Source: Fidelibacterota bacterium (GTDB taxonomy: Bacteria > Fidelibacterota > Marinisomatia > Marinisomatales > UBA1611). Taken from it: DNA of 64,000 nt. The position numbers were made by a program, and so were the translations under genes. How positions within the stretch are numbered: position 1 is the stretch's first letter; the number at the start of each line of letters is the position of its first letter. The notes below the pieces were generated by a model. It worked only from the letters and a program-made list of their open reading frames with translations, had not been told where the DNA came from and did no database searches. Where the stretch lies: assembly GCA_018658715.1 (NCBI GenBank), contig JABHUQ010000099.1, positions 1 through 64,000 of the forward strand, given 5' to 3'. This document shows positions 55,403-64,000 of this stretch, piece after piece.

Positions 55403-56674
55403 TTAAGAATGGTCTTTTAACCAATCAATCGTAACGGATTTAGGACGTGTAATTGGCATACCCAATGCACGGTTCACAACCATTTGTGATACCATACCCA
55501 TAGCCCGAGAAATACTGAATAAAACAGTATAAAAACTGAATTCCTTTAAACCATAATAATACAATAGTGCCCCTGATGCTGCATCTACATTTGGCCAAGG
55601 ATTTTTGGCTTTACCTTGTTCTTTCAAAACAGGAGGAACAACATCAAATAAGTTTTTAACAATATCAAAAACTTCATCATCCTGAATATGAGCTTTACCG
55701 AATTCCATAAAAGCAGTGTATCTTGGATCAGGACATCTTAGTACAGCATGTCCATATCCTGGAATGACTCGTCCATTATGCAATCGATCCCAACAAAATT
55801 CTTTCAATTCTTCAACAGATGGAGAACCGCCGAAATGATCTTTTATGTCTAAAACAAAATGTAAACATTCTTGATTTGCAAGTCCATGGAGTGGTCCAGC
55901 TAATCCATTTAGCCCAGCTGAAACAGCATAATAAGGATCCGATAATGCGGAAGCTACTGTTAGAGCGCTGAATGCTGAAACATTTCCTCCTTCATGGTCA
56001 CTATGTAGCATTAAATAAAGTTGCATTAGTTTTTTTAGATTACCATCTGGATCTGGCAACCCAAGCATATGACCAAAGTTCGCACCCCAATCCAAGGATG
56101 AATCTGGTGCAATTCTTTCCCCTTTATCAAAACGCATACGATAAATACCTGCACCAATATTAGGAAGCTTTGCTACAAGACGAATACTATCATCTAAAAT
56201 AGTTTCCCAATATTGATTTTTCTTTAACCCCTTGTCATACTGCTGATGAAACATAGATTCTTTTTCCATGATTAATATGGCTGTATTAAACATAGCCATT
56301 GGATGTGAATCCTTAGGCATAGCCGCTAATACATCCCATACATAGTCTGGTACTTTTTCATGTTCTTTTAGCTGATCTTGTATATCTTTTAACTGGTCAG
56401 CATTAGGCAAATCGCCGGTAAGTAATAAATGGAATACTTCTTCTGGAAGAATATCAGTGATTTCAAGTAATGGGATTCCACGTATAATTAAGCCTGTATC
56501 GGGGGAAACAGATGAAGTATCACAAACAAGCCCTTTTATACCGCGCATACCACCATATACTTGAGCCAATGTAACTTCACCAATGACTTCATTTCCTTTA
56601 TCTTCAATTAGCTTTTTTGCATCGTAACGCCAATCTGGTATTTTTTGACTTAATGTGTTTTTGAGTAATGACAT
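55403..56674 (-). CDS. gltA: Citrate synthase
   Basis: 423 residues. Catalytic motifs LHSDHEGGNVSAF (His), PGYGHAVLRCPDPRY (His) and the NVDAASGALL aspartate region are present, along with GLAGPLHGLANQE. The overall pattern follows the eukaryotic/mitochondrial-like (Si) form rather than the hexameric E. coli type. It is the entry enzyme of the TCA cycle. The gene has a single-gene layout with its own terminator. Confidence 0.95.
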   Translation of the reverse strand: MSLLKNTLSQKIPDWRYDAKKLIEDKGNEVIGEVTLAQVYGGMRGIKGLVCDTSSVSPDTGLIIRGIPLLEITDILPEEVFHLLLTGDLPNADQLKDIQDQLKEHEKVPDYVWDVLAAMPKDSHPMAMFNTAILIMEKESMFHQQYDKGLKKNQYWETILDDSIRLVAKLPNIGAGIYRMRFDKGERIAPDSSLDWGANFGHMLGLPDPDGNLKKLMQLYLMLHSDHEGGNVSAFSALTVASALSDPYYAVSAGLNGLAGPLHGLANQECLHFVLDIKDHFGGSPSVEELKEFCWDRLHNGRVIPGYGHAVLRCPDPRYTAFMEFGKAHIQDDEVFDIVKNLFDVVPPVLKEQGKAKNPWPNVDAASGALLYYYGLKEFSFYTVLFSISRAMGMVSQMVVNRALGMPITRPKSVTIDWLKDHS

Positions 56675-56960
56675 TATTTTCCCCTTTTATTTATTGAATA
56701 ACAGATGATCATGTGTGCCGTTTGGAAGGATCCTGTTGGGACTTGTATCATATAATATAATCATCAAAATAATCCAATTCTACAATTTGAAATCTAACTT
56801 AGTTGTTTATAAAAGACCACCCCATCTTCAAACTTTTCATCTACAATTAAAGATTATTTTTATATATTAGACAGTTATTTAAATTATATTTTCTTTTTAT
56901 ATTTCATAATATTTGCTACTCAATAAGCCCAAAAAGAATTAGGTACCTAAAAAAACTAAA
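56675..56960. promoter_or_regulatory. Divergent promoter region gltA / serB
   Basis: 286 AT-rich bases between divergent genes. Promoters for both must lie here, but I see no clear -10/-35 pair, hairpin or repeat. Confidence 0.35.
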
Positions 56961-58154
56961 ATGAATCATACTGCCAAAAGTATATTAATAACCGTAAGCG
57001 GCGAAGATCAACCTGGTATTACATCAAACTTAATGAATATAATTATGAAGGGTGGATATCATATAAGTGATATTGGTCAATCTGTAACGCATGGGCTATT
57101 ATCTTTAAGCATTTTACTCGATATAAGTTCAAGTAACGATAATGATTTTCCTGTTTTAAAGGAGCTTCTTTTCGCTTCAAAAACAATGGGACTTAATCTT
57201 GATTTCAAAATGATAGAAGGAGATAATCATTATCTTAATATTCCGTTTCATAATTTTATACTGAGTTGTGTCTCAATAAACAATATACCAGCTTCTTTTT
57301 TATATGATTTATCTACTGCTTTATCTGATCATAAAATAAATATACACAGAATTGAAAATATAGGGAAACCTAGTAGCTTTAATTCACTGGAGATTTACAC
57401 TCGGACTGCCAAAGATATAGATTGGATTAGTATAAAAAATAAATTAATGCACATTAGTTCTAAACATTCAATCGATATTGCCTTTTTAAAAGACAATGTA
57501 TATCGGAAAAATAAAAGACTTATCGTTATGGATATGGATTCAACACTCATTCAAAATGAAGTAATTGATGAAATGGCCACAGTGGCTGGTTTTGGGGAAC
57601 AGGTAAGTGCCATTACCAAAGATGCCATGAATGGAAAAATAAATTATAACGAATCTTTAATTCAAAGAGTAAATTTTCTAAAAGGATTAAAAACTAGCGA
57701 ATTAGAAGCAATATTTTCTACACTAGAGTTAACAGTTGGAGCTGAAGATTTTATTACATCAGTAAAAAAATTAGGATATAAGATTGCCATTATATCGGGC
57801 GGATTTAACTTTTTTGCAAATAAATTAAAAACAAAACTTCGGTTAGATTATGCTTTCGCAAATGAATTAGAGTTTGAGGGTGATACCCTTACTGGGAGAG
57901 TAAAAGGAACAATCATCGACGCTGACCAAAAAGAAATTCTTTTAAAAATGATTGCTCAACAAGAAGAAATATCTCTGGAACAAGTGGTTGCTATTGGAGA
58001 TGGGGCAAATGATTTACCCATGTTATCTTGTGCTGGCTTAGGAATTGCTTATCATGCCAAAGATGTTGTTAAAGACAAAGCTCAACATAGTTTGAGCCAT
58101 GGCCCAATGACATCTATTTTATACTTTCTTGGTATACCGGGAATTATTGATTAA
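56961..58154 (+). CDS. serB: Phosphoserine phosphatase with N-terminal ACT domains
   Basis: 397 residues. An N-terminal ACT region (GEDQPGITSNLMNIIMKGGYHISDIGQS) is followed by an ACT-like second segment and a HAD phosphatase with DMDSTL (DxDxT), GxxP-like SGGFNFFA and GDGANDLPML motifs. It makes serine from phosphoserine; the ACT part suggests feedback control by serine. Confidence 0.94.
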   Translation: MNHTAKSILITVSGEDQPGITSNLMNIIMKGGYHISDIGQSVTHGLLSLSILLDISSSNDNDFPVLKELLFASKTMGLNLDFKMIEGDNHYLNIPFHNFILSCVSINNIPASFLYDLSTALSDHKINIHRIENIGKPSSFNSLEIYTRTAKDIDWISIKNKLMHISSKHSIDIAFLKDNVYRKNKRLIVMDMDSTLIQNEVIDEMATVAGFGEQVSAITKDAMNGKINYNESLIQRVNFLKGLKTSELEAIFSTLELTVGAEDFITSVKKLGYKIAIISGGFNFFANKLKTKLRLDYAFANELEFEGDTLTGRVKGTIIDADQKEILLKMIAQQEEISLEQVVAIGDGANDLPMLSCAGLGIAYHAKDVVKDKAQHSLSHGPMTSILYFLGIPGIID

Positions 58155-58157
58155 GGT

Positions 58158-60008
58158 TTAATCACCATCATTAAACTGTATATCATGAAGCTTTTTATAT
58201 AAGCCATTTTGGCCAACCAATTCAGTATGAGATCCATTTTCAACGACCTTTCCATTCTCTAGAACAATGATAGTGTCCGCATTTATAATGGTGGAAAGCC
58301 GATGTGCAATCACGAGTACAGTTCTATCTTTCATTAAAGTTTCTAGTGCATCTTGCACTAACTTTTCGGACTCTGTATCTAACGATGATGTAGCTTCATC
58401 TAAAATTAAAATAGGTGGATTAGCCAAGAGAGCTCTGGCGATGGCAATACGTTGTCTTTGCCCACCAGAAAGTTTTGAACCTTTTTCACCAATATTTGTA
58501 TCTAATTGTCTTGCAAAAGATTCAATAAATTCCCAAGCATTGGCTGCTTTTGCAGCTCTTATAATGTCTCGATCATTTTTAACATCCATGCCATAGGCTA
58601 TATTATTTCTAATAGTATCATTAAATAGAATGGTTTCTTGAGAGACAATGCCCATAAGACTTCTTAAAGATTTTATTTGAACAGAATCTAACGGATGGTT
58701 ATCAATAGTTATTTTTCCATTATCGATATCATAAAATCGTGGAATCAAATCAGCGATTGTGGATTTCCCGGCACCACTAGGACCCACCAATGCAATAATG
58801 TCCCCTCGATTTATATTAAACGAAATATTATTTAATACAAGGTTAGATTTCTTTTCATATCTAAATGATACGTTTTTCAATGTGATAGATTTATTAAATG
58901 AATGAATAGGTGTTGCATCTTTTTTTTCCACAACCCCCGGTTCTAAATCTAGTATTTCAAAAACACGTTCTGCTGAAGCTAATCCTAATTGTATTTGTAC
59001 ATTTACACTCGTCAGTGACTTAATTGGAGCTAAAATGGAGAAGAGTAATAAAATAAATCGAATAAAATCTTCTGATGTAATAGACTGATATTGAATCACA
59101 TCCATTCCGCCAATCCATAAAAGTGTTACACCAATTGAAACACCAATTATTTCTGTAACAGATGGTGAAAAATGCATGAGTTTTGCTCGACGAAACATGA
59201 GTTTAAAATGATGTAGACTTTCATCGCTAAATCGTTGTGATTCCTTTTTCCCCATAGAAAAAGATTTAACCACTCGAACAGAAGTCAATGTTTCATTAAG
59301 AATATTCATAATTCCTGCAATTTGCTTTGAGACTCTTCTTGATTTTCTGCGAATACTTCTTCCAATGGCAATAATGGTTAGACCTGCCAATGGAAGAACA
59401 AGTATGGAGATCAGTGTAAGTTTCCAACTAATAATAGCCATCAATCCAATGAATGTTATAATATTAAATGGCTCCACTAATAGTTTTTGAAAACTCGTTG
59501 AAAAAGCTGTTTGCATATTATTTACATCATTTAGGATAATGGATGTTATTTCGCCCGTCTTTTTTCTATGGAAAAATCCAAGTGACATGGTATGAATATG
59601 AGAAAATAATGCATTTCTTAATTCAGTAATAAGACGTAATTGCACATTGGATAAAAGTACTTTCTTTAAGTAGAGAAATACATTTTTGCCAAAGAAAACC
59701 CCTAAAAGTGTTAAGCATAATACTTTGAGAGATTCTGCGGGTGTATCTCTTAAAATGGCAATATTGGTCCAATATTTTAATTTTTCATTAAAGGTAAGTG
59801 AATCAAGTTGGCCACTCCATTCTGCTTGTTGAGAAGCAAGTTCATAAAAATCAGATAAAATACTATTAATCAATGATGCCGTAAGCCAGACAGATAAACT
59901 ATTCATAAAAACGAATAATAAAGATGCAATCGTAGAAAGAAATAATGCAATCCAATGATGGGACACAAATCCCATGAGTCGACTAAATGTTGATTTATTT
60001 TTACTCAT
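58158..60008 (-). CDS. MsbA-like ABC exporter
   Basis: 616 residues: a six-helix N-terminal membrane domain (about 1-330) and a C-terminal ATPase with Walker A GPSGAGKST, signature LSGGQRQR, Walker B ILILDEATSSLDTES and H-loop AHRLST. Half-transporters of this type flip lipid A or other lipids. It converges on serB with a three-base gap and overlaps the GNAT gene by eight bases. Confidence 0.9.
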   Translation of the reverse strand: MSKNKSTFSRLMGFVSHHWIALFLSTIASLLFVFMNSLSVWLTASLINSILSDFYELASQQAEWSGQLDSLTFNEKLKYWTNIAILRDTPAESLKVLCLTLLGVFFGKNVFLYLKKVLLSNVQLRLITELRNALFSHIHTMSLGFFHRKKTGEITSIILNDVNNMQTAFSTSFQKLLVEPFNIITFIGLMAIISWKLTLISILVLPLAGLTIIAIGRSIRRKSRRVSKQIAGIMNILNETLTSVRVVKSFSMGKKESQRFSDESLHHFKLMFRRAKLMHFSPSVTEIIGVSIGVTLLWIGGMDVIQYQSITSEDFIRFILLLFSILAPIKSLTSVNVQIQLGLASAERVFEILDLEPGVVEKKDATPIHSFNKSITLKNVSFRYEKKSNLVLNNISFNINRGDIIALVGPSGAGKSTIADLIPRFYDIDNGKITIDNHPLDSVQIKSLRSLMGIVSQETILFNDTIRNNIAYGMDVKNDRDIIRAAKAANAWEFIESFARQLDTNIGEKGSKLSGGQRQRIAIARALLANPPILILDEATSSLDTESEKLVQDALETLMKDRTVLVIAHRLSTIINADTIIVLENGKVVENGSHTELVGQNGLYKKLHDIQFNDGD

Positions 60009-60432
60009 TCTTATTATTTAATACCATTTTCATATGTGGAATGTTTGCTTCAAAAAATCGTTCACCTTCTTCCACAAAGCCAAACGGTTTATAAAAGTTT
60101 ATCACACTTTCTTGTGCGTATAAATAAACAGTCTTTGAAAGATCTATATTAGTTATAATGAAACGAACTAATGAAGCACCAATTTGTTTCCCTCGATAAG
60201 ACTTTAATACTGCGAATCTTTCCAATTTCCACCCTTCATCTGTCTCCCGCCAACGTGCTGTTCCTGCCGGTAGGCCATTCCATGATGCTAAAATATGGTT
60301 TGATGATGCATCAAATTCATCCATTTCTATGTCCATAGGAACATTTTGTTCATCGACGAAAACGTCGGTGCGGATAGCCTTCGCCGTGTCCATATCAGTT
60401 TCTATTTTAATCACTTCTACATTTATACTCAC
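60001..60432 (-). CDS. GNAT family N-acetyltransferase
   Basis: 143 residues with the GNAT acetyl-CoA motif in RGKQIGASLVRFI (pattern Q/RxxGxG/A) and the ElaA-like region DVFVDEQNVPMDIEMDEFDASSNHILA. Substrate unknown. Co-transcribed with the ABC exporter (overlap eight bases). Confidence 0.85.
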   Translation of the reverse strand: MSINVEVIKIETDMDTAKAIRTDVFVDEQNVPMDIEMDEFDASSNHILASWNGLPAGTARWRETDEGWKLERFAVLKSYRGKQIGASLVRFIITNIDLSKTVYLYAQESVINFYKPFGFVEEGERFFEANIPHMKMVLNNKNE

Positions 60433-60494
60433 CCTATAATTTCGATAATAATTCTACAACCTCCAACGGAACTTCAAGTTTCATAAATTATAGC

Positions 60495-61607
60495 ATGATA
60501 AAAGCCGGACTCTATATACATATTCCATTTTGCGTCACAAAATGTATGTATTGCGACTTTTATTCCATTGCAGATCGAAATGATTCTATTCCACGATTCA
60601 TCAATGCTCTGGTCTACGAAATAGAACGGAATACTATTGATTCATCCGATTGGATTTTTGATACTCTATTTATTGGGGGTGGAACACCTAGCTTATTAGA
60701 ACCAAACTATATTGAATTAATTCTAAATGCCCTGAATACTAAATTTGATTTATCCCAATTAAAAGAATTCACAATTGAAGCGAACCCTGGTGAAGCGCCA
60801 TTACACCGTTTACACGATTTTCATCAACTTGGGATAAATAGATTATCTATGGGCGTCCAAACATTCCAACCTGAATTACTTCAATTATTAACGCGCGAGC
60901 ATTCAATACAAGATGTATTTGATACGTTTGATAATGCCCTTCAAGCAGGATTCAATAATATTAATTGTGACTTAATTTATTCAATCCCTGAGCAAACCTG
61001 GGATATGTGGGAAAAAGATATGTCCACATTAATTGACCTGAATCCAGATCATATTTCAGCTTATACTTTAACCGTTGAGAAAGGGACAGATTTGTTTCTA
61101 GCAGTGAATAATAAATCCATCATTATGCCAAATAATGATATGGCTGGAGAATGGTTTTTAAGAACACATGAATATTTGGCATCCCATGGATATCCCGGGT
61201 ATGAAATTTCTAATTTTTCTAAACCTGGGTTGGAATGTCATCATAATCTACATTATTGGAATATTGAACCTTATTTAGGGTTTGGTCCTTCTGCCCATAG
61301 TTTTGATGGAAATAACAGATGGTCTAATATTCGCCACTTGGATGGATATATGGCTAAAATTGAATCATCTAAATCCCCAGTTTCATTTCAGGAAAAATTA
61401 ACACCCAATCAAATTCATAATGAAAAAATTGGTTTTGGACTTCGAATGGCTCAAGGGATACATTATGAATTAGTTCAAAATGATTTATTAACTAAAAGTC
61501 AAGAGAAATGGCCCGGTTGTATTCAAATTCAAGGTAATCAAATTCGGCTGACACATCAAGGAATGGTTTTTGCTGATGCTATTGGTGTAGATTTAATGGT
61601 CCAATAA
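60495..61607 (+). CDS. hemW: HemW-type radical SAM protein
   Basis: 370 residues. The radical SAM motif CxxxCxxC is at Cys13/17/20 (PFCVTKCMYCDF). The sequence matches the HemN/HemW-like family; the GGGTPSLL block, FTIEANPGE and the GFGLRMAQG-type C-terminus fit HemW, a haem chaperone rather than coproporphyrinogen oxidase. Divergent from the GNAT gene with a short 62-base gap. Confidence 0.9.
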   Translation: MIKAGLYIHIPFCVTKCMYCDFYSIADRNDSIPRFINALVYEIERNTIDSSDWIFDTLFIGGGTPSLLEPNYIELILNALNTKFDLSQLKEFTIEANPGEAPLHRLHDFHQLGINRLSMGVQTFQPELLQLLTREHSIQDVFDTFDNALQAGFNNINCDLIYSIPEQTWDMWEKDMSTLIDLNPDHISAYTLTVEKGTDLFLAVNNKSIIMPNNDMAGEWFLRTHEYLASHGYPGYEISNFSKPGLECHHNLHYWNIEPYLGFGPSAHSFDGNNRWSNIRHLDGYMAKIESSKSPVSFQEKLTPNQIHNEKIGFGLRMAQGIHYELVQNDLLTKSQEKWPGCIQIQGNQIRLTHQGMVFADAIGVDLMVQ

Positions 61608-61621
61608 TTAGGAGAGTTTTC

Positions 61622-62098
61622 ATGAAACAGACATATCTGATTATTATATTTTTTTACTTCCTAAATGGATGTGCTTCAACTTATGGTCCGGCAACTGAAG
61701 GGTCTAGCGGTCATAGTGAATACAAAATTAAGGAAAATATATTCCAAGTCACTTTTAAAGGCAATAGTAGACAAAGTAGAGATGATGTGCGAATGCGTCT
61801 TATTTATCGTTGCTCAGAAGTGACAGTCCAAAATGGTTTTAGTCACTTCATTCTATTAAAAGATGATAGTTATAAGCACATTGGAAAACGTGAGTTTGGG
61901 AATTCAGATCTATCATTTGAAACAACAACCACAATGTCAGGTGGTATTAATAATCGTGTAAAAAGTAATTTCGGGGCGCAGGATTCGGATGCTTATTTTG
62001 TAGGGATTTTTACCATAAAAATTTTAAAAAACCCTGAAAATATGTCAATTAGTGCTTTATCCTTTCTAAAAAGTAATTCCCAGATTGTAAAAAAATAA
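61622..62098 (+). CDS. CC0125/CC1285-like lipoprotein
   Basis: 158 residues. Lipobox LNGC (Cys17), then a short domain with IFQVTFKGNSRQSRDDVRMRLIYRCSEVTVQNGFSHF, the pattern of the CC0125/CC1285 family of bacterial lipoproteins. Function unknown. It follows hemW by 14 bases on the same strand, with a GGAG ribosome site. Confidence 0.82.
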   Translation: MKQTYLIIIFFYFLNGCASTYGPATEGSSGHSEYKIKENIFQVTFKGNSRQSRDDVRMRLIYRCSEVTVQNGFSHFILLKDDSYKHIGKREFGNSDLSFETTTTMSGGINNRVKSNFGAQDSDAYFVGIFTIKILKNPENMSISALSFLKSNSQIVKK

Positions 62099-62163
62099 TT
62101 GCTAGTATAAGTCTGTTTGACAAATGATTGATTAAATAATTCGAAGATTTATAAAAGAATTAT

Positions 62164-62937
62164 TTAATAAGTGAAATGTTTAATTTTTTCTCCTTCTTTA
62201 CCAATTCGAGTCATAGCTTCTATTCCGAGTTCGATATGTAGATCTACATATTTCCGAGTAATTTCCATATCTGATTCTTGTGTTTTTACACCTTCAGGGA
62301 TCATTGGTGTATCAGATACAAGCAACAATGCTCCTCGGTCAATGCCATTTGCGAATCCAGTAATAAAGATTGTAGCTGTTTCCATATCAATTCCAATAGT
62401 TCTCACTTTTTCTAAATAATCTTTGAAATCTTCATCATGTTCCCACACACGCCGGTTTGTTGTATAAATAACACCCGTTCTGTATTCAATATCCTTTTGT
62501 ACTAATAATGAAGATACATGTTTATGCAGTTTAAAGGATGGCATGGCAGGTACTTCTTTTGGGAAATAATCATTACTTGTCCCTTCACCACGAATTGCCG
62601 CTATTGGCAGAATAAAATGACCTAATTCCGTTGTATGTTTTAATCCACCACATTTCCCAAGAAACAATACTCCCTTTGGATGAATACATGAAAGTAAATC
62701 CATAATTGTTGCTGCATTTGCACTTCCGATACCAAAATTGACAATGCTTAGTCCTTCTTTATTTGTAGCTGATGTCATGGGTCCACCTCTCCCCAACACA
62801 TCCACACCAAATTTTTGGGCAAATTTTTCTACATAATTCTGAAAGTTGGTTAAAAGAATCCATTCTCCAAAAGCTTCAGGATCAGTTCCAGTATATCGCT
62901 TAAGCCAGCTTCGTGTAATATTTTGTTTATCTATCAT
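62164..62937 (-). CDS. amn: AMP nucleosidase
   Basis: A nucleoside-phosphorylase-fold enzyme that splits AMP into adenine and ribose 5-phosphate. GKCGGLKHTTELGHFILPIAAIRGEGTSNDY and GIDMETATIFITGFANG are as in AMP nucleosidases. The frame is open from 62964, but the ATG at 62937 overlaps the xth stop by four bases (ATGA) and gives 257 residues. It lacks the longer N-terminal domain of the E. coli enzyme. Confidence 0.92.
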   Translation of the reverse strand: MIDKQNITRSWLKRYTGTDPEAFGEWILLTNFQNYVEKFAQKFGVDVLGRGGPMTSATNKEGLSIVNFGIGSANAATIMDLLSCIHPKGVLFLGKCGGLKHTTELGHFILPIAAIRGEGTSNDYFPKEVPAMPSFKLHKHVSSLLVQKDIEYRTGVIYTTNRRVWEHDEDFKDYLEKVRTIGIDMETATIFITGFANGIDRGALLLVSDTPMIPEGVKTQESDMEITRKYVDLHIELGIEAMTRIGKEGEKIKHFTY

Positions 62938-63698
62938 AGGTCTAAAGTTAAGGAAATTGGACAATGATCAGAACCCATAACATTATCATGAATGTCTGCA
63001 TCTAAACATAAGTCCATCATATCTTCATTAACAAAAAAGTAATCAATCCGCCAGCCTACATTTCGTTCCCGAGCTCCAAATCGGTAAGACCACCAAGAAT
63101 ATCTGTCACCTTCATCATGAAAGTGACGAAATGTATCTACCCATCCATTTTCCACGTACGTATCCAGTCTTTCTCGTTCGATTGGCATGAAGCCAGATGT
63201 TTTTAAATTAGCCTTTGGACGTGCTAAATCAATGGGATGGTGGGCTGTATTCCAATCACCAGTAACAATAACATTATTTCCAGATTCCACCTGTTCGTTA
63301 ATGATGGGAAGTAATTCATCGTAAAAATCTAATTTATATTGAAGGCGCCCATGATCTCGTTGTCCATTGGGGAAATAAATATTATAAAGGAGAAAATCTT
63401 CATGCTCTGTAAATAGAACTCTTCCTTCCCGATCATATTTATCAAGACCTAAACCTTCCTGAACAAATAATGGTTCATTTTTACAAAATGTGGCTACACT
63501 GCTGTATCCTTTCTTTTCTCCTGAATGCCAATATGTATGGTATCCATGATCCTTAAGGATTTCGTTTGTTAATTGTTCTTTATGTGCTTTTGTTTCTTGG
63601 ATACACACAATATCCGGTTGTTCTTCATCCAACCATTCCAAAAAACCTTTTTTTGCAGCGGCTCGTATTCCATTCACATTCCAAGAGATTAATTTCAT
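62934..63698 (-). CDS. xth: Exodeoxyribonuclease III
   Basis: 254 residues. Motifs WNVNGIRAA, QETK, YFPNG, TGDWNTAHHPIDL, RIDYFFVN and GSDHCPI cover the complete ExoIII/ApeI active site. It is an AP endonuclease and 3'-5' exonuclease of base-excision repair. It is coupled to amn by the ATGA overlap. Confidence 0.96.
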   Translation of the reverse strand: MKLISWNVNGIRAAAKKGFLEWLDEEQPDIVCIQETKAHKEQLTNEILKDHGYHTYWHSGEKKGYSSVATFCKNEPLFVQEGLGLDKYDREGRVLFTEHEDFLLYNIYFPNGQRDHGRLQYKLDFYDELLPIINEQVESGNNVIVTGDWNTAHHPIDLARPKANLKTSGFMPIERERLDTYVENGWVDTFRHFHDEGDRYSWWSYRFGARERNVGWRIDYFFVNEDMMDLCLDADIHDNVMGSDHCPISLTLDL

Positions 63699-63740
63699 TT
63701 TTATTCCTAATTAAGAGGGACGAGTTTAAAGATAGATTAT

Positions 63741-64000
63741 TCAGGGAACAAAAATTCGTTCAATTTTATCTGTGGCAATGGCACCGAAAACTCCAAAGCC
63801 ACCTTCGACTCCAAAAGATCTTCCCGTTGCACCTTCACTTCCCATGATAAAACTAATAAATTCATTTTTATTCCCATGCTCTAAAAAATAATCATAATAC
63901 TGCGAATCCATTGATTCTAATTTTACTTCTAATTGAATCGAATCATCATATTCATCATCACCCCACCAACTATCGGAACAATCAGTTACCTGTGATGTCC
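63741..64000 (-). CDS. Probable DUF4249 protein, C-terminal part (partial)
   Basis: 86 codons open to the window edge, ending with the stop at 63743-63741. The end GGFGVFGAIATDKIERIFVP resembles the C-terminus of DUF4249 proteins, lipoproteins found beside TonB receptors in Bacteroidetes. The N-terminal part is missing, so the call is tentative. It lies 42 bases upstream of xth on the same strand. Confidence 0.55.
   Translation of the reverse strand, partial: TSQVTDCSDSWWGDDEYDDSIQLEVKLESMDSQYYDYFLEHGNKNEFISFIMGSEGATGRSFGVEGGFGVFGAIATDKIERIFVP

Overview
The window is AT-rich and gene-dense and looks like part of a chromosome from an uncultured marine bacterium of the Fibrobacteres-Chlorobi-Bacteroidetes (FCB) group. 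Candidatus Marinimicrobia (SAR406) or a close relative is the best guess. This rests on five exported proteins ending in a YPNPFNP-type C-terminal sorting tail of the type IX secretion kind, on a DUF1800/DUF1501 pair, and on lipoprotein and outer-membrane genes that imply a Gram-negative envelope. No phage, insertion sequence, CRISPR array or rRNA operon is visible. The taxon is an inference; no 16S rRNA gene is present.

Layout. 1-863 (-): start of a four-cluster iron-sulfur protein running into an NrfD-like membrane domain, cut by the window edge. 939-2914: a small exported protein, TatD, a small envelope protein and a DUF2164 protein. 2921-14598 (-): aspS, then the complete ATP synthase operon (atpC-D-G-A-H-F-E-B plus two small assembly-factor genes), headed by parA, parB, an M23 peptidase and a bactofilin. 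14795-20836 (+): the threonine-degradation pair tdh and kbl, split by a homologue of phage thymine-hypermodification enzymes, then secD-secF. 20893-25619: an ABC-2 exporter, a DMT transporter, an O6-alkylguanine transferase, a DUF502 protein and plsY. 25621-29484 (-): an Omp85-like barrel, an exported protein, a regulated 76-residue repeat protein, tRNA-Arg(TCT), an FKBP lipoprotein and a 59-residue membrane protein.

29501-35454: a class III cyclase/TPR protein and a 980-residue beta-helix protein, flanked by direct repeats. The left repeat is a decayed copy of the promoter and first codons of the metallo-beta-lactamase-fold gene at 35403. 36075-40146 (+): a small lipoprotein, an esterase, DUF1800 and DUF1501. 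40149-42473 (-): csp, msrB, small membrane proteins, a PAP2 enzyme and a Cys/Lys-rich exported protein. 42539-49474 (-): a tightly packed operon with a YwaF-like protein, a cytochrome c-lamin-tail fusion, a spore-photoproduct-lyase-like radical SAM enzyme, nth, a receiver-like protein, DUF309, a metallo-beta-lactamase-fold enzyme, an unknown helical protein and a lipoprotein. 49525-55268 (-): three secreted proteins including S8 and M14 peptidases. 55403-64000: citrate synthase, serB, an MsbA-like exporter, GNAT, hemW, a lipoprotein, AMP nucleosidase, exonuclease III and the end of a probable DUF4249 protein.

Most of this is core energy, envelope and repair metabolism of an aerobic or facultative heterotroph that secretes peptidases. 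The most unusual items are the HMUDK/aGPT-Pplase-like gene inside the tdh-kbl operon, the palindromic operators bracketing the promoter of the 76-residue protein, the relic duplication around the cyclase segment, the altered radical SAM lyase next to nth, and a terminator hairpin buried in a signal-peptide coding region.
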